This document shows, in pieces, positions 5,716 to 12,350 of a stretch of 12,350 nt of DNA. The stretch's first letter is position 1. Each line of letters opens with the position of its first letter. The position numbers were made by a program, and so were the translations under genes. The notes below the pieces were generated by a model. The model was not told the origin of the DNA. It did no database searches and was given only the letters and a program-made list of their open reading frames with translations. Origin of the DNA: Bacillota bacterium (GTDB lineage: Bacteria > Bacillota > GCA-003054495 > Carboxydocellales > JAJZTU01); the NCBI GenBank assembly GCA_021848765.1, contig JAJZTU010000079.1:1-12350 (forward strand), read 5' to 3'.

Positions 5716-6414
5716 GTGGCCAAGGTGATGGTAGCGGATGATGAAAAACACATTGTGGAACTGATTAAGTTTACCCTGGAGAAAGACGGTCATAATCTAG
5801 TCTGTGTTTATGACGGCGGAGAGGTGGTCAATAAAGCCCTGCAGGCCAACCCGGATGTAATCATTTTAGATATAATGCTGCCGGGGATGGATGGATTCGA
5901 GATTTGCAAGCAGTTGCGAAAAATTGAAAAACTCAAGGACATGCCTATCATTATGCTTACAGCAAAGGACAGTGAATTGGATAAAGTGGTGGGACTGGAG
6001 TTAGGGGCTGATGACTACATAACCAAACCCTTTAGCCCCCGGGAACTGGCCGCCAGGGTCAAGGCCCGCCTTCGCAGAAAGGCTGCATTTCGCCAAGCCG
6101 GGGACGAAATTGTCCTTGGCGAACTGGTAATCAGGCCAAGCAACTTTCAGGTACTCGTCCGTGGCGCTGAGGTAAATTTAACCGTCAAGGAGTTTGAATT
6201 GTTGAAGATTTTGAGTACTAGTCCGGGAAAGGTGTTTACCAGGGACTTTCTCCTGGATACCATCTGGGGTATTGACTACCCTTCAGATACACGAACTGTG
6301 GATGTACACATCCGGCACCTCAGGCTAAAGATTGAGGAAAATCCTGCAGAACCATGCTATATCGAGACCGTTAGAGGTCTGGGATACAGGTTTCGAAAAG
6401 ACAGGCCCGCTTAG
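5716..6414 (+). CDS. phoP: OmpR/PhoB-family response regulator, phosphate regulon (PhoP/PhoB-type)
   Basis: A 232-residue two-component response regulator (239 if the ATG at 5695 were used). The receiver domain (residues 1-120) has the acidic pair Asp8/Asp9 in MVADDE, phosphoacceptor Asp52 in ILDIMLPGMDG, Thr82 in IMLTAKDS and Lys104 in DYITKPF. The C-terminal winged helix (about 130-230) has LTVKEFELLKIL, the recognition region DTRTVDVHIRHLRLKIE and the terminal IETVRGLGYRF, as in OmpR/PhoB proteins. Context (Pho boxes before it, pstSCA after it) identifies it as the phosphate regulator that binds TTAACA repeats. No sensor kinase PhoR follows directly, which is unusual because phoP and phoR are normally adjacent. 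The stop at 6412-6414 is immediately followed by the pstS control region. Confidence 0.87.
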   Translation: MAKVMVADDEKHIVELIKFTLEKDGHNLVCVYDGGEVVNKALQANPDVIILDIMLPGMDGFEICKQLRKIEKLKDMPIIMLTAKDSELDKVVGLELGADDYITKPFSPRELAARVKARLRRKAAFRQAGDEIVLGELVIRPSNFQVLVRGAEVNLTVKEFELLKILSTSPGKVFTRDFLLDTIWGIDYPSDTRTVDVHIRHLRLKIEENPAEPCYIETVRGLGYRFRKDRPA

Positions 6415-6415
6415 G

Positions 6416-6513
6416 TTAACATAGACTTTACTGAAACTTCACTCACAATTTACCAAAACTTTGCCGGTAGTTAACCGGGAGCTTGTCGATTCTTAACATT
6501 AGCCCTTTATAAT
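6416..6513 (+). promoter_or_regulatory. eight-hexamer Pho box array and -10 of the pstS promoter
   Basis: Eight hexamers start every 11 bp without a register slip: TTAACA (6416), TTTACT (6427), TTCACT (6438), TTTACC (6449), TTTGCC (6460), TTAACC (6471), CTTGTC (6482) and TTAACA (6493). Six match TTHAC at their first five positions. A perfect TATAAT (6508-6513) starts 15 bp after the last hexamer, and no good -35 is present. This is the architecture of a PhoP-activated promoter of the Bacillus type, with a transcription start expected near 6520. The array fills essentially the entire gap between the phoP stop codon and the promoter. Confidence 0.85.
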
Positions 6514-6566
6514 TAATTCTGTAATCTAAAATCAATTTTTATAACAATAAGGAGGAGAAAGCAACA

Positions 6567-7799
6567 ATGAAATTAAGGAAAGCCATTGTGTCCCTGCTGG
6601 CTGGCGCTATGATTATGGGTGTTACTGTGCCAGCATTCGCTGCCGCCAGTCTCAGCGGCAAAGTAACCGCTTCCGGTTCTACTGCCATTCTGCCCCTGGC
6701 CAAGAAGGCCGCTGAAGAATTCATGGAGAAGAACCCTGGTGTAACTGTTAATATTGGCGGTGGTGGCTCTTTTACCGGTCTTAAACAAGTAGCTGAAGGT
6801 TCTGTTGATCTTGGTAATTCCGATGTACCTGCCGAAGGTGACGGGTCCAAAGGTCTGGTAGACCACAAAGTAGCCGTAGCTCCCTTTGTGATTATCGCCA
6901 ATAAGAGCAATCCTGTTGATAACCTGACCCAACAGCAGCTGGTAGATATCTTTACAGGCAAAATCAAGAACTGGAAGGAAGTTGGCGGCGAAGATAAAGA
7001 CATTACCATAATCGGCCGTTCCAAAACTTCCGGAAGCCGGGCCACCATTAAGAGTATTGTTCTAAAGGGCCAAGAGTTTACTAACAGCGCCGTAACCCAG
7101 GATTCTAACGGGACCGTGCGCAGGGGTGTCAGCGGTACACCCGGTTCTATTGGTTATGTGGATGCGGCTTACATTGATGACAGCATCAAGGTATTGAAGT
7201 ACAACGGTGTCCCTTATTCCGATGACAATGTTATTGACGGCAAATACCCCATCTGGACTTATGAGTACATGTATACTAAAGGTGAAGCCCAGGGTGTGGT
7301 TAAAGCGTATATTGATTATGTGCTCAGTCCCTCCTTCCAGAATTCCTACCTGGAAAAACTAAATTTTATTTCCATGACTAAAATGGAGGGCAGAAAAGCC
7401 CTGACCGAAACCAAAGCCCCTGTTGTCCAGAAACCCGTTGCCGCCGTTAAAACCACTACGGTTGTATTAAACGGGAAGAAGCTTGCTTTTGATGTAGCCC
7501 CTATAGTAGAGAATGGCCGTACTCTTGTTCCTGTCAGAGCGCTGTTTGAAGCTCTTGGCGCCAAAGTGAGCTGGGATGCTAAAACCCAGACTGTTACCGC
7601 AACCAAGGCTAAGACTAAAGTGACCTTAAAAGTGGGAGCGCGGGCTGTCCATAAAAATAACTCTCCCGTTACTCTTGACGTACCGGCAAAAATCGTCAAA
7701 GGACGTACTTTGGTACCCCTGCGTTTCGCAGGTGAGGCATTTGGCGGCCAGGTAGCCTGGAATAGTTCCACCCAAACCGCCACAATTACCTTAAAGTAA
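6567..7799 (+). CDS. pstS: phosphate-binding protein PstS with C-terminal copper-amine-oxidase-N (stalk) domain
   Basis: A 410-residue exported protein. Residues 1-27 form a signal peptide ending AFA-A; there is no lipobox cysteine, so it is not a lipoprotein. Residues 30-272 are a PstS-type periplasmic-binding fold with phosphate-loop motifs TASGSTAILPLA (34-45), GGGGSFTGLKQV, GNSDVPAEGD and GRSKTSGSRATIK. After a Pro/Ala/Lys linker (about 275-297), residues 298-410 form two stalk-type repeats, each with NGRTLVPVRALFEALGAKVSWD-like sequence (ENGRTLVPVRA at 315-325 and KGRTLVPLRFAGEAFGG at 378-394). These match the copper amine oxidase N-terminal domain common on secreted Clostridia proteins and thought to mediate cell-surface attachment. 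Start ATG 6567 with AAGGAGGAG at 6549-6557. It is usual for PstS to be near 280 residues, so the extension is a genuine fusion. It is the first gene of the pst operon. Confidence 0.9.
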   Translation: MKLRKAIVSLLAGAMIMGVTVPAFAAASLSGKVTASGSTAILPLAKKAAEEFMEKNPGVTVNIGGGGSFTGLKQVAEGSVDLGNSDVPAEGDGSKGLVDHKVAVAPFVIIANKSNPVDNLTQQQLVDIFTGKIKNWKEVGGEDKDITIIGRSKTSGSRATIKSIVLKGQEFTNSAVTQDSNGTVRRGVSGTPGSIGYVDAAYIDDSIKVLKYNGVPYSDDNVIDGKYPIWTYEYMYTKGEAQGVVKAYIDYVLSPSFQNSYLEKLNFISMTKMEGRKALTETKAPVVQKPVAAVKTTTVVLNGKKLAFDVAPIVENGRTLVPVRALFEALGAKVSWDAKTQTVTATKAKTKVTLKVGARAVHKNNSPVTLDVPAKIVKGRTLVPLRFAGEAFGGQVAWNSSTQTATITLK

Positions 7800-7868
7800 G
7801 TTACCGGGCAATCCGCTCAACCCCATCAGGGGCTTAATAATCTGCAGAAACCCATCTATCCGGGTAGT

Positions 7869-7908
7869 GCACCGGGGCTTACTGCCGCAAGGCGGAGGCC
7901 GCCGGTGC
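7869..7908 (+). other. stable hairpin between pstS and pstC
   Basis: GCACCGG (7869-7875) pairs with CCGGTGC (7902-7908). The stem extends inward through GGC/GCC past one bulged G, and an inner GCC-GCAA-GGC stem caps it with a GNRA-type tetraloop. There is no T tract after it, so full termination is unlikely. Hairpins in this position in binding-protein ABC operons are known to protect the upstream mRNA, or to reduce readthrough, so that the binding protein exceeds the permease. The rest of the 144-bp pstS-pstC gap shows only a weak CCCC-ATCA-GGGG stem (7820-7831). Confidence 0.55.
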
Positions 7909-7931
7909 TGCTATTATGGGTTGAGACTGAC

Positions 7932-7938
7932 AGAGGTG
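7932..7938 (+). promoter_or_regulatory. ribosome binding site that sets the pstC start at 7944
   Basis: AGAGGTG lies 5 bp before the ATG at 7944. The longer in-frame GTG at 7905 falls inside the intergenic hairpin, has no Shine-Dalgarno, and would add 13 residues not typical of PstC. Confidence 0.6.
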
Positions 7939-7943
7939 CAAAT

Positions 7944-8870
7944 ATGGAATTAGCCACTCAAGCCGATTGTACGAAAAAGAGTACCCTCTATGCCGGCCGG
8001 AATTCCAGCGCCGGGTTTTACGACCGGGTAACCAGGTACCTCTTCCTGGCCTGTGCTGTCTTGATGACCGTTTTAATAGTGTCGATTGTGCTTTTTGTAG
8101 GAAAACAAGGAATTAAGACCTTCCAGGCGGTCAGTTTTGCCGAGTTTTTTACCAGTACCCAGTGGCAGCCTGATGCCGGGAAATTTGGGGCTTTAACCTT
8201 TATCTTCGGAACCTTTGCTTTAACCGGCCTGACCATTCTCCTGGGCGGCCCCCTGGCTTTGGCAGGAGCTGTATTTATGGCCAAAGTCGCACCCGGTTGG
8301 CTGCGGGAAATTCTCAAGCCTGCCATTGAGCTTTTTGTAGGTATTCCTTCTGTTGTTTACGGTTTGGTAGGTATGACTGTGGTTATTCCAAAGATAGGCG
8401 AATATCTGACTCCCCCCGGCTATGGCCTGTTGGCTGCGGCTATTGTGCTCTCCATTATGATTTTGCCAACTGTGCTGAGCGTATCGGAAGACGCCCTGCG
8501 TTCCCTGCCTTCTACCCTGGAAGAGGCATCCTATGCCCTGGGCGCTACCCGTTGGCAGACCATCTGGCGGGTTCTGATACCGGCAGCGATGCCGGGAATC
8601 CTTACAGCGATCATTTTAGGGATGGCCAGGGCCATAGGGGAAACTATGGCGGTGCTGATGGTAATCGGCAATTCTCCTCAATTCCCCAAATCCCTGACTG
8701 TGCCTACCTCGGTTCTGACTACTGAAATTATTCTGGAAATGGGTCATACCCCCTTTGGGTCGGCCTGGAATAATGCTCTGTTTCTGATGGCCCTGGTTTT
8801 GTTATTGGTCACCTTGAGCTTGATCTTGATTGTCAGGTTTGTCGGCAAGAGGAGGGGATTTGCCCAGTGA
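7944..8870 (+). CDS. pstC: phosphate ABC transporter permease PstC
   Basis: An inner-membrane permease of 308 residues that pairs with PstA to form the phosphate channel of the PstSCAB importer. It has about six transmembrane helices after a polar cytoplasmic N-terminus. PstC hallmarks are visible: FFTSTQWQPDAGKFGALTFIFGT, then ELFVGIPSVVYGLVG, the permease EAA loop EEASYALGATRWQTIWRVLIPAAMPGI (about 192-218) that contacts the ATPase, and the ARAIGETMAVLMVIGN helix. The charged AR-IGET region is characteristic of phosphate permeases. The last four bases (GTGA, 8867-8870) overlap the pstA start, implying translational coupling. Downstream of pstS by 144 bp with a hairpin between. Confidence 0.95.
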   Translation: MELATQADCTKKSTLYAGRNSSAGFYDRVTRYLFLACAVLMTVLIVSIVLFVGKQGIKTFQAVSFAEFFTSTQWQPDAGKFGALTFIFGTFALTGLTILLGGPLALAGAVFMAKVAPGWLREILKPAIELFVGIPSVVYGLVGMTVVIPKIGEYLTPPGYGLLAAAIVLSIMILPTVLSVSEDALRSLPSTLEEASYALGATRWQTIWRVLIPAAMPGILTAIILGMARAIGETMAVLMVIGNSPQFPKSLTVPTSVLTTEIILEMGHTPFGSAWNNALFLMALVLLLVTLSLILIVRFVGKRRGFAQ

Positions 8871-9727
8871 GCAAAAGGTTAACGGATCAGGTAGCTACTG
8901 TTTTTTTATGGCTGGCCGGAGGCTTTATCCTGGCCCTGCTGGTGTGGTTTCTTCAGTATACAGTAGGCCAGGGCTGGTCCCAGATAACCTGGGGATTTCT
9001 GACCACACCCCCGAAGGAGTTGGATGCCGGGGGCGGTATTGGGCCTGAGTTATTTAATACATTTTATATCCTGGTTTTATCCCTGGCTTTATCGCTGCCG
9101 GTGGGTATGGGAGCCGGAATTTACCTGGCCGAATACGCCAAAAAGTCCTGGCTTACTGACATGATCAGATTAAGTACCGAAAGTTTGGCTTCGGTACCTT
9201 CAGTAGTTTTCGGACTCTTTGGGAGTATCATCTTTGTAACCACTTTTAAGCTGGGTTTCACCATTTTGGGAGGCGCCGCCACCCTGGCTTTATTAAACCT
9301 TCCTGTACTGGTACGGGTTACCGAGGAGGCGGTCAAAGCTGTGCCTTTTTCCTACAGGGAAGCAGCCTATGCCCTGGGGGCTACCAAATGGCAGACCCTC
9401 TACCGGGTGGTTCTGCCCAGTGCTTTACCCGGTTTGATTACCGGAATCAACCTGGTGGCCGGAAGGGCCCTGGGGGAATCGGCAATCCTGATTTTTACGG
9501 CGGGCTTGAGTGTTTCTCAAAAGATGTTTGATTTCGACCTGCTGGCCCCGGGAGAAACCCTGGCTGTTCACTTGTGGTATATCCGTGCCGAGGGACTGGT
9601 CAGCGATGCTGACGCTATAGCCAATGGCAGCGCCGCTGTCCTGATTCTGGTAGTGCTGGTTTTCAACCTGCTGGTAGGTATACCCAGCCGTATTCTGCAT
9701 AAGCGATTTGCAGGCAAAGCCAGCTGA
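8867..9727 (+). CDS. pstA: phosphate ABC transporter permease PstA
   Basis: The second permease of the phosphate importer, 286 residues with about six transmembrane segments. Diagnostic segments: FLTTPPKELDAGGGIGPELFNTFYIL near residues 44-68, LPVGMGAGIYLAEYA, ESLASVPSVVFGLFGS, the EAA loop REAAYALGATKWQTLYRVVLPSALPGLITG (about 164-193), and GRALGESAILIFTAG. The GTG start at 8867 overlaps pstC and is preceded by AGGAGGGG (8851-8858) about 8 bp upstream. The ATPase gene pstB, which normally follows directly, is absent. Instead a probable terminator and a chemoreceptor gene come next, so the ATPase must be encoded farther away. Confidence 0.95.
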   Translation: MSKRLTDQVATVFLWLAGGFILALLVWFLQYTVGQGWSQITWGFLTTPPKELDAGGGIGPELFNTFYILVLSLALSLPVGMGAGIYLAEYAKKSWLTDMIRLSTESLASVPSVVFGLFGSIIFVTTFKLGFTILGGAATLALLNLPVLVRVTEEAVKAVPFSYREAAYALGATKWQTLYRVVLPSALPGLITGINLVAGRALGESAILIFTAGLSVSQKMFDFDLLAPGETLAVHLWYIRAEGLVSDADAIANGSAAVLILVVLVFNLLVGIPSRILHKRFAGKAS

Positions 9728-9734
9728 TTAGATA

Positions 9735-9767
9735 AACGCCGACAGGCGCTTTTTTTCGCCCTGTCCT
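9735..9767 (+). terminator. probable terminator after pstA
   Basis: A short GC stem CGCC (9737-9740) / GGCG (9745-9748) with loop GACA is followed by C and seven T residues (9750-9756). An alternative fold pairs GACAGG-CG (9741-9748) with CG-C-CCTGTC across the T tract (to about 9765). The first fold is a weak but plausible intrinsic terminator; some readthrough into the chemoreceptor is likely, as no separate promoter is seen. Confidence 0.5.
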
Positions 9768-9795
9768 GCCCCTAACCAACCAGGAGGTTTTCGCG

Positions 9796-11907
9796 ATGAA
9801 AATCAGTGTAAAAATAAAGCTTATGGCATTGCTGTTAACTACATCTATTGTACCGATTATGGTATTGGGGGGATTTGCTTATGTTCAAAGCTACAAAGCG
9901 CTAAGTCAGGCTGCCGTAGAGGAACTGCGGATCAAGGTAAAAGGGATCACAGACACAGAACAAACTGCAGTTGAGGACACCAATGAGCTGCTGCGGAACC
10001 TGGCTACTACACCTTCAATTGTCAGGCTGCTGAATGACTATAACCGCAATGGCAGGGTGACTGACAGCCAGAGCTTGGTCGAGACATTCAAATACCTGCG
10101 CAAAATTTACGTGGATGTCCAGGGAATTTATGCTAATATGCTGGTTGTGAACAAAGACGGGATTGTAGTGGCAGACAGTTGGAACGGGGAGTATACAGGG
10201 CTGAGCTTAAAGGATCAAGGTTATTTCCAAAGGGCTACCCGGGAAAAAAGTTTTGCCATTGGAGGGGTGGAACTCGCGAAAGACAGCAGTAAGACCAGGG
10301 TGAAACTGCCCAGTATCTCCATGGCTTACCCGGTTAAGGAAATAACCGGTCAGGTGGCCGGGGCGATAATTATCACTTATGACTTTAGTTATTTTAGCCG
10401 CCATGTGTACAAGCGGAAATTCGGGCAATCAGGTTTTGGAATAATTCTTGACAGTAACGGTTTGGTTTTGTACCACCCGGACAGCAGCAAGGTTTTAAAA
10501 CATACCGGCGAACCTATATTACGGGGGATTCTTGAAAAAATCCAAAGAGATAAAAGCAAGTTCGAAGGAGTACATAAGGTCAAGGTTGGCAATGAACCTT
10601 ATCTGGTAGTGTATAGATTGGTGGCTAAACCCAAATGGATTATTGCCGTATTCATTCCGGAAAGGGAATACCTGGCGGCGGCCAACAACATTCGAAGCAG
10701 TACTCTGCTGATTATCCTGGCCAGTACGTTTCTATCCTTGCTGGTTGGGTACTTAGCGGTAGCGAGGTTGATCAAGTCCCTGAACCAGATAGTCCAGCTT
10801 ATCAAAAGAGTGGAAAAAGGAGATTTTTCATTAAGGTCAGCTATTGAGACCAGGGATGAATTTAGTGATTTGGGTACCAGCTATAACCACATGATTGAGG
10901 AACAAAACCGTGTATTGCATAAGCTGTCAACCACAGCGGGTAAAATTGAAAAAATCTCCGCTATGCTCAACAAGGCGGTTCGCAGAAGTAACAGCGACAT
11001 GGAAGAAATCTCGGAAACTACCCGCCAGGTTTCAGCCGCAGCCGAAGTTAACAATTCCGGGATCAGTGATGTTACGGTAGTTATGGAGCAGATTGTGCAA
11101 GAGATCCGCAGCATCCGGGATTCCAGTGAGCAGGCAGTAAAAAATAGCGCCACAACCATCCAAATTGCTACAGAGGGAGAACAATCAGTAGAAGATGCGG
11201 TCAAGTCCATGGTGGCGATTGAAAAAACAACCCAGGTAATGACCCTGTCGGTAAGTGAGCTCTTTGAGACAATTGAACAGGCGCTGTCCTTTGTAAAAAT
11301 CATTGAAACCTTGGCCAAACAGACCCACCTTTTGGCCCTCAATGCAGCTATTGAGGCAGCCAGGGCCGGGGAAAACGGCAAGACGTTCAGTGTAGTGGCC
11401 AGAGATGTCAAGGCCCTGGCGTACCAGAGCGGAAAAGCGGCTAATGAGATCAATTCAATAATCAGCAATGTGAAACTGAAAGAAGCAGAACTATTGCAAA
11501 ATGCACACTCTGTTACGGACTCTGTTAATACGGGTATGCAGCTTGCCCACCGAACTGTAAGTAGTTTGCAAAAAATTATCCAGGCTGTCCATATTAACGA
11601 TCAGCTCACATCCAACATCCTGAGCAGTGTCGAAGAACAGTTTGCTTCTATCGAAAATATTGCCCAGGCGGTTAACAAGATTGCCGAAATGACCGGGGAA
11701 ACTTCCAGGGGAGCCAATGATATTGCCATGAGCACACAAAATCAAACAACAATTCTCCAGGAGGTCAATTCAACTTCGGACGAACTGGCCAAACTTGCCC
11801 AAGAACTCTACAGCATGGTTATCCAATTCAAGCTGCTGGAAGAACCGGAAATAACGCAACGGGAGCTAATGAGCGGAGAGCAGGTTATCATTTCGCAGCA
11901 TGCCTGA
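9796..11907 (+). CDS. methyl-accepting chemotaxis protein with extracytoplasmic dCache-like sensor
   Basis: A 703-residue transmembrane chemoreceptor that signals to the CheA kinase. TM1 is at about residues 8-29 and TM2 at about 301-325. Between them lies an extracytoplasmic dCache_1-like sensor (about 33-290), with VVNKDGIVVADSW, KDQGYFQRA and, in the second lobe, ILDSNGLVLYHPD. A HAMP domain (about 325-378) leads to a long coiled-coil signalling domain. Its hairpin tip carries LAKQTHLLALNAAIEAARAGENGKTFSVVA (about 506-535), close to the invariant MCP tip but with His for the usual Asn and Ser for Ala. The tail ends without a CheR-tethering pentapeptide. ATG at 9796 with AGGAGGT (9782-9788). 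Position between pstA and a second pstS suggests phosphate-related taxis, but the ligand is not known. Confidence 0.92.
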   Translation: MKISVKIKLMALLLTTSIVPIMVLGGFAYVQSYKALSQAAVEELRIKVKGITDTEQTAVEDTNELLRNLATTPSIVRLLNDYNRNGRVTDSQSLVETFKYLRKIYVDVQGIYANMLVVNKDGIVVADSWNGEYTGLSLKDQGYFQRATREKSFAIGGVELAKDSSKTRVKLPSISMAYPVKEITGQVAGAIIITYDFSYFSRHVYKRKFGQSGFGIILDSNGLVLYHPDSSKVLKHTGEPILRGILEKIQRDKSKFEGVHKVKVGNEPYLVVYRLVAKPKWIIAVFIPEREYLAAANNIRSSTLLIILASTFLSLLVGYLAVARLIKSLNQIVQLIKRVEKGDFSLRSAIETRDEFSDLGTSYNHMIEEQNRVLHKLSTTAGKIEKISAMLNKAVRRSNSDMEEISETTRQVSAAAEVNNSGISDVTVVMEQIVQEIRSIRDSSEQAVKNSATTIQIATEGEQSVEDAVKSMVAIEKTTQVMTLSVSELFETIEQALSFVKIIETLAKQTHLLALNAAIEAARAGENGKTFSVVARDVKALAYQSGKAANEINSIISNVKLKEAELLQNAHSVTDSVNTGMQLAHRTVSSLQKIIQAVHINDQLTSNILSSVEEQFASIENIAQAVNKIAEMTGETSRGANDIAMSTQNQTTILQEVNSTSDELAKLAQELYSMVIQFKLLEEPEITQRELMSGEQVIISQHA

Positions 11908-11940
11908 CGTGTGATTGGTTCGGAAGGAGGAAGAACTGAA

Positions 11941-12350
11941 ATGGTAAGAAAAGCATTGGTGTTGGTAATGGGTCTATTGTTGCTGCCTGGAGTCATCGCA
12001 GGTTGTGGTCAAGGTAAAGCCCAAAGTCCGGGTCAAGGCGCTTCGCTGCCTCAACAGGCGCCAAAGACAGTAGAGAATAGGGTTATTCAAATCAAAGGTT
12101 CTGATACCATGGTTTATTTAAGTCAAGCCCTGGCAGAAGAGTTCATGAAACGCAATCCTAGCGCCCGGCTTGCTGTTAAAGGCGGAGGCTCGGGGACCGG
12201 TATTAGCGCCCTAATTGACGGCACAGCCGAATTAGCCAATGCCTCCAGGAAGATGAAAGACGAAGAGATTGATGAAGCCAGGAGTAAAGGGATAGAACCA
12301 CAAGAGTTTGAAATTGCCTTTGATGCGATAGCTATAATCATTAATCCTCA
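11941..12350 (+). CDS. second PstS-type phosphate-binding lipoprotein (3'-truncated)
   Basis: The frame is open to the end of the window, giving 136 residues of the N-terminal half. The signal sequence runs VRKALVLVMGLLLLPGVIAGC, with lipobox IAG-Cys22, so it is a lipid-anchored protein, unlike the first PstS. A Gln/Pro/Ser linker (about 23-45) leads to the binding fold: IQIKGSDTMVYLSQALAEEF (about 49-68), then KGGGSGTGISALIDGTAELANASRKM, and AFDAIAIIINP. The SDT and GSGTG loops are phosphate-contacting motifs of the PstS family. ATG at 11941 with AAGGAGG (11924-11930); it starts 33 bp after the chemoreceptor stop, so it is likely cotranscribed with it. Related binding proteins can take phosphate or other oxyanions; phosphate is favoured by context. 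Confidence 0.88.
   Translation, partial: MVRKALVLVMGLLLLPGVIAGCGQGKAQSPGQGASLPQQAPKTVENRVIQIKGSDTMVYLSQALAEEFMKRNPSARLAVKGGGSGTGISALIDGTAELANASRKMKDEEIDEARSKGIEPQEFEIAFDAIAIIINP

Noticed and set aside
6539..7048. 169-codon minus-strand frame opposite pstS
   Set aside because: It is antisense to the well-supported PstS domain and runs into the pstS promoter region; no supporting signals.
10881..11468. 195-codon open frame on the minus strand within the chemoreceptor gene
   Set aside because: It lies wholly antisense to the conserved MCP signalling domain, has no ribosome binding site of note, and its translation resembles no known family; it is a codon-bias shadow.
1..12350. CRISPR arrays, tRNA or rRNA genes, insertion sequences or prophage genes
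   Set aside because: No repeat-spacer pattern, cloverleaf, transposase or terminal inverted repeats were seen; all larger frames fit chromosomal housekeeping or transport genes.

Overview
This window looks like chromosomal DNA from a Gram-positive, low-to-mid GC Firmicute, most plausibly an endospore-forming Clostridia/Peptococcaceae-type anaerobe. That placement is inferred from several things seen together: strong GGAGG-type ribosome binding sites, frequent GTG starts, a Bacillus-type TTAACA Pho box architecture, a ComFB-family protein, a YtoI-type HTH-DRTGG-CBS-HotDog regulator, and a secreted protein carrying a copper-amine-oxidase-N (stalk) domain. No database search was possible, so the genus is not assigned.

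Left part (1-4090), housekeeping and accessory genes. The window opens inside pxpA (5-oxoprolinase subunit A), followed 21 bp later by pxpC. Then come a small ComFB-family gene with its own candidate promoter, and a convergent UPF0173 metallo-hydrolase on the minus strand; the two share a bidirectional terminator hairpin. A divergent intergenic region of about 230 bp leads to a DMT/EamA exporter-type permease. A 44-codon basic ORF with a very strong ribosome binding site and its own terminator follows. It is unrecognised, possibly spore-related.

Middle (4091-5600). An extended -10 promoter drives a YtoI-like regulator with four domains (winged HTH, DRTGG, two CBS, HotDog). It ends in a terminator that can fold in two overlapping ways.

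Right part (5600-12350), a phosphate-starvation cluster in the order phoP/phoB-type response regulator, pstS fused to a stalk domain, pstC, pstA, methyl-accepting chemotaxis protein, and a second PstS-type lipoprotein that runs off the window. The regulator gene and the first pstS are each preceded by direct TTHACA-like hexamers repeated at exactly 11 bp. There are four at phoP and eight in register at pstS, and in both promoters the last hexamer starts 15 bp before the -10 element. This strongly suggests phosphorylated PhoP activates its own gene and the transporter. pstC and pstA overlap by 4 bp, and a stable hairpin separates pstS from pstC. No PhoR kinase, PstB ATPase or PhoU lies within the window; pstB and phoU may lie downstream of the second pstS.

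The main points of interest are the eight-repeat Pho box array, the PstS-stalk fusion lacking a lipobox, and the chemoreceptor inserted between two phosphate-binding-protein genes, which suggests a link between phosphate uptake and taxis.
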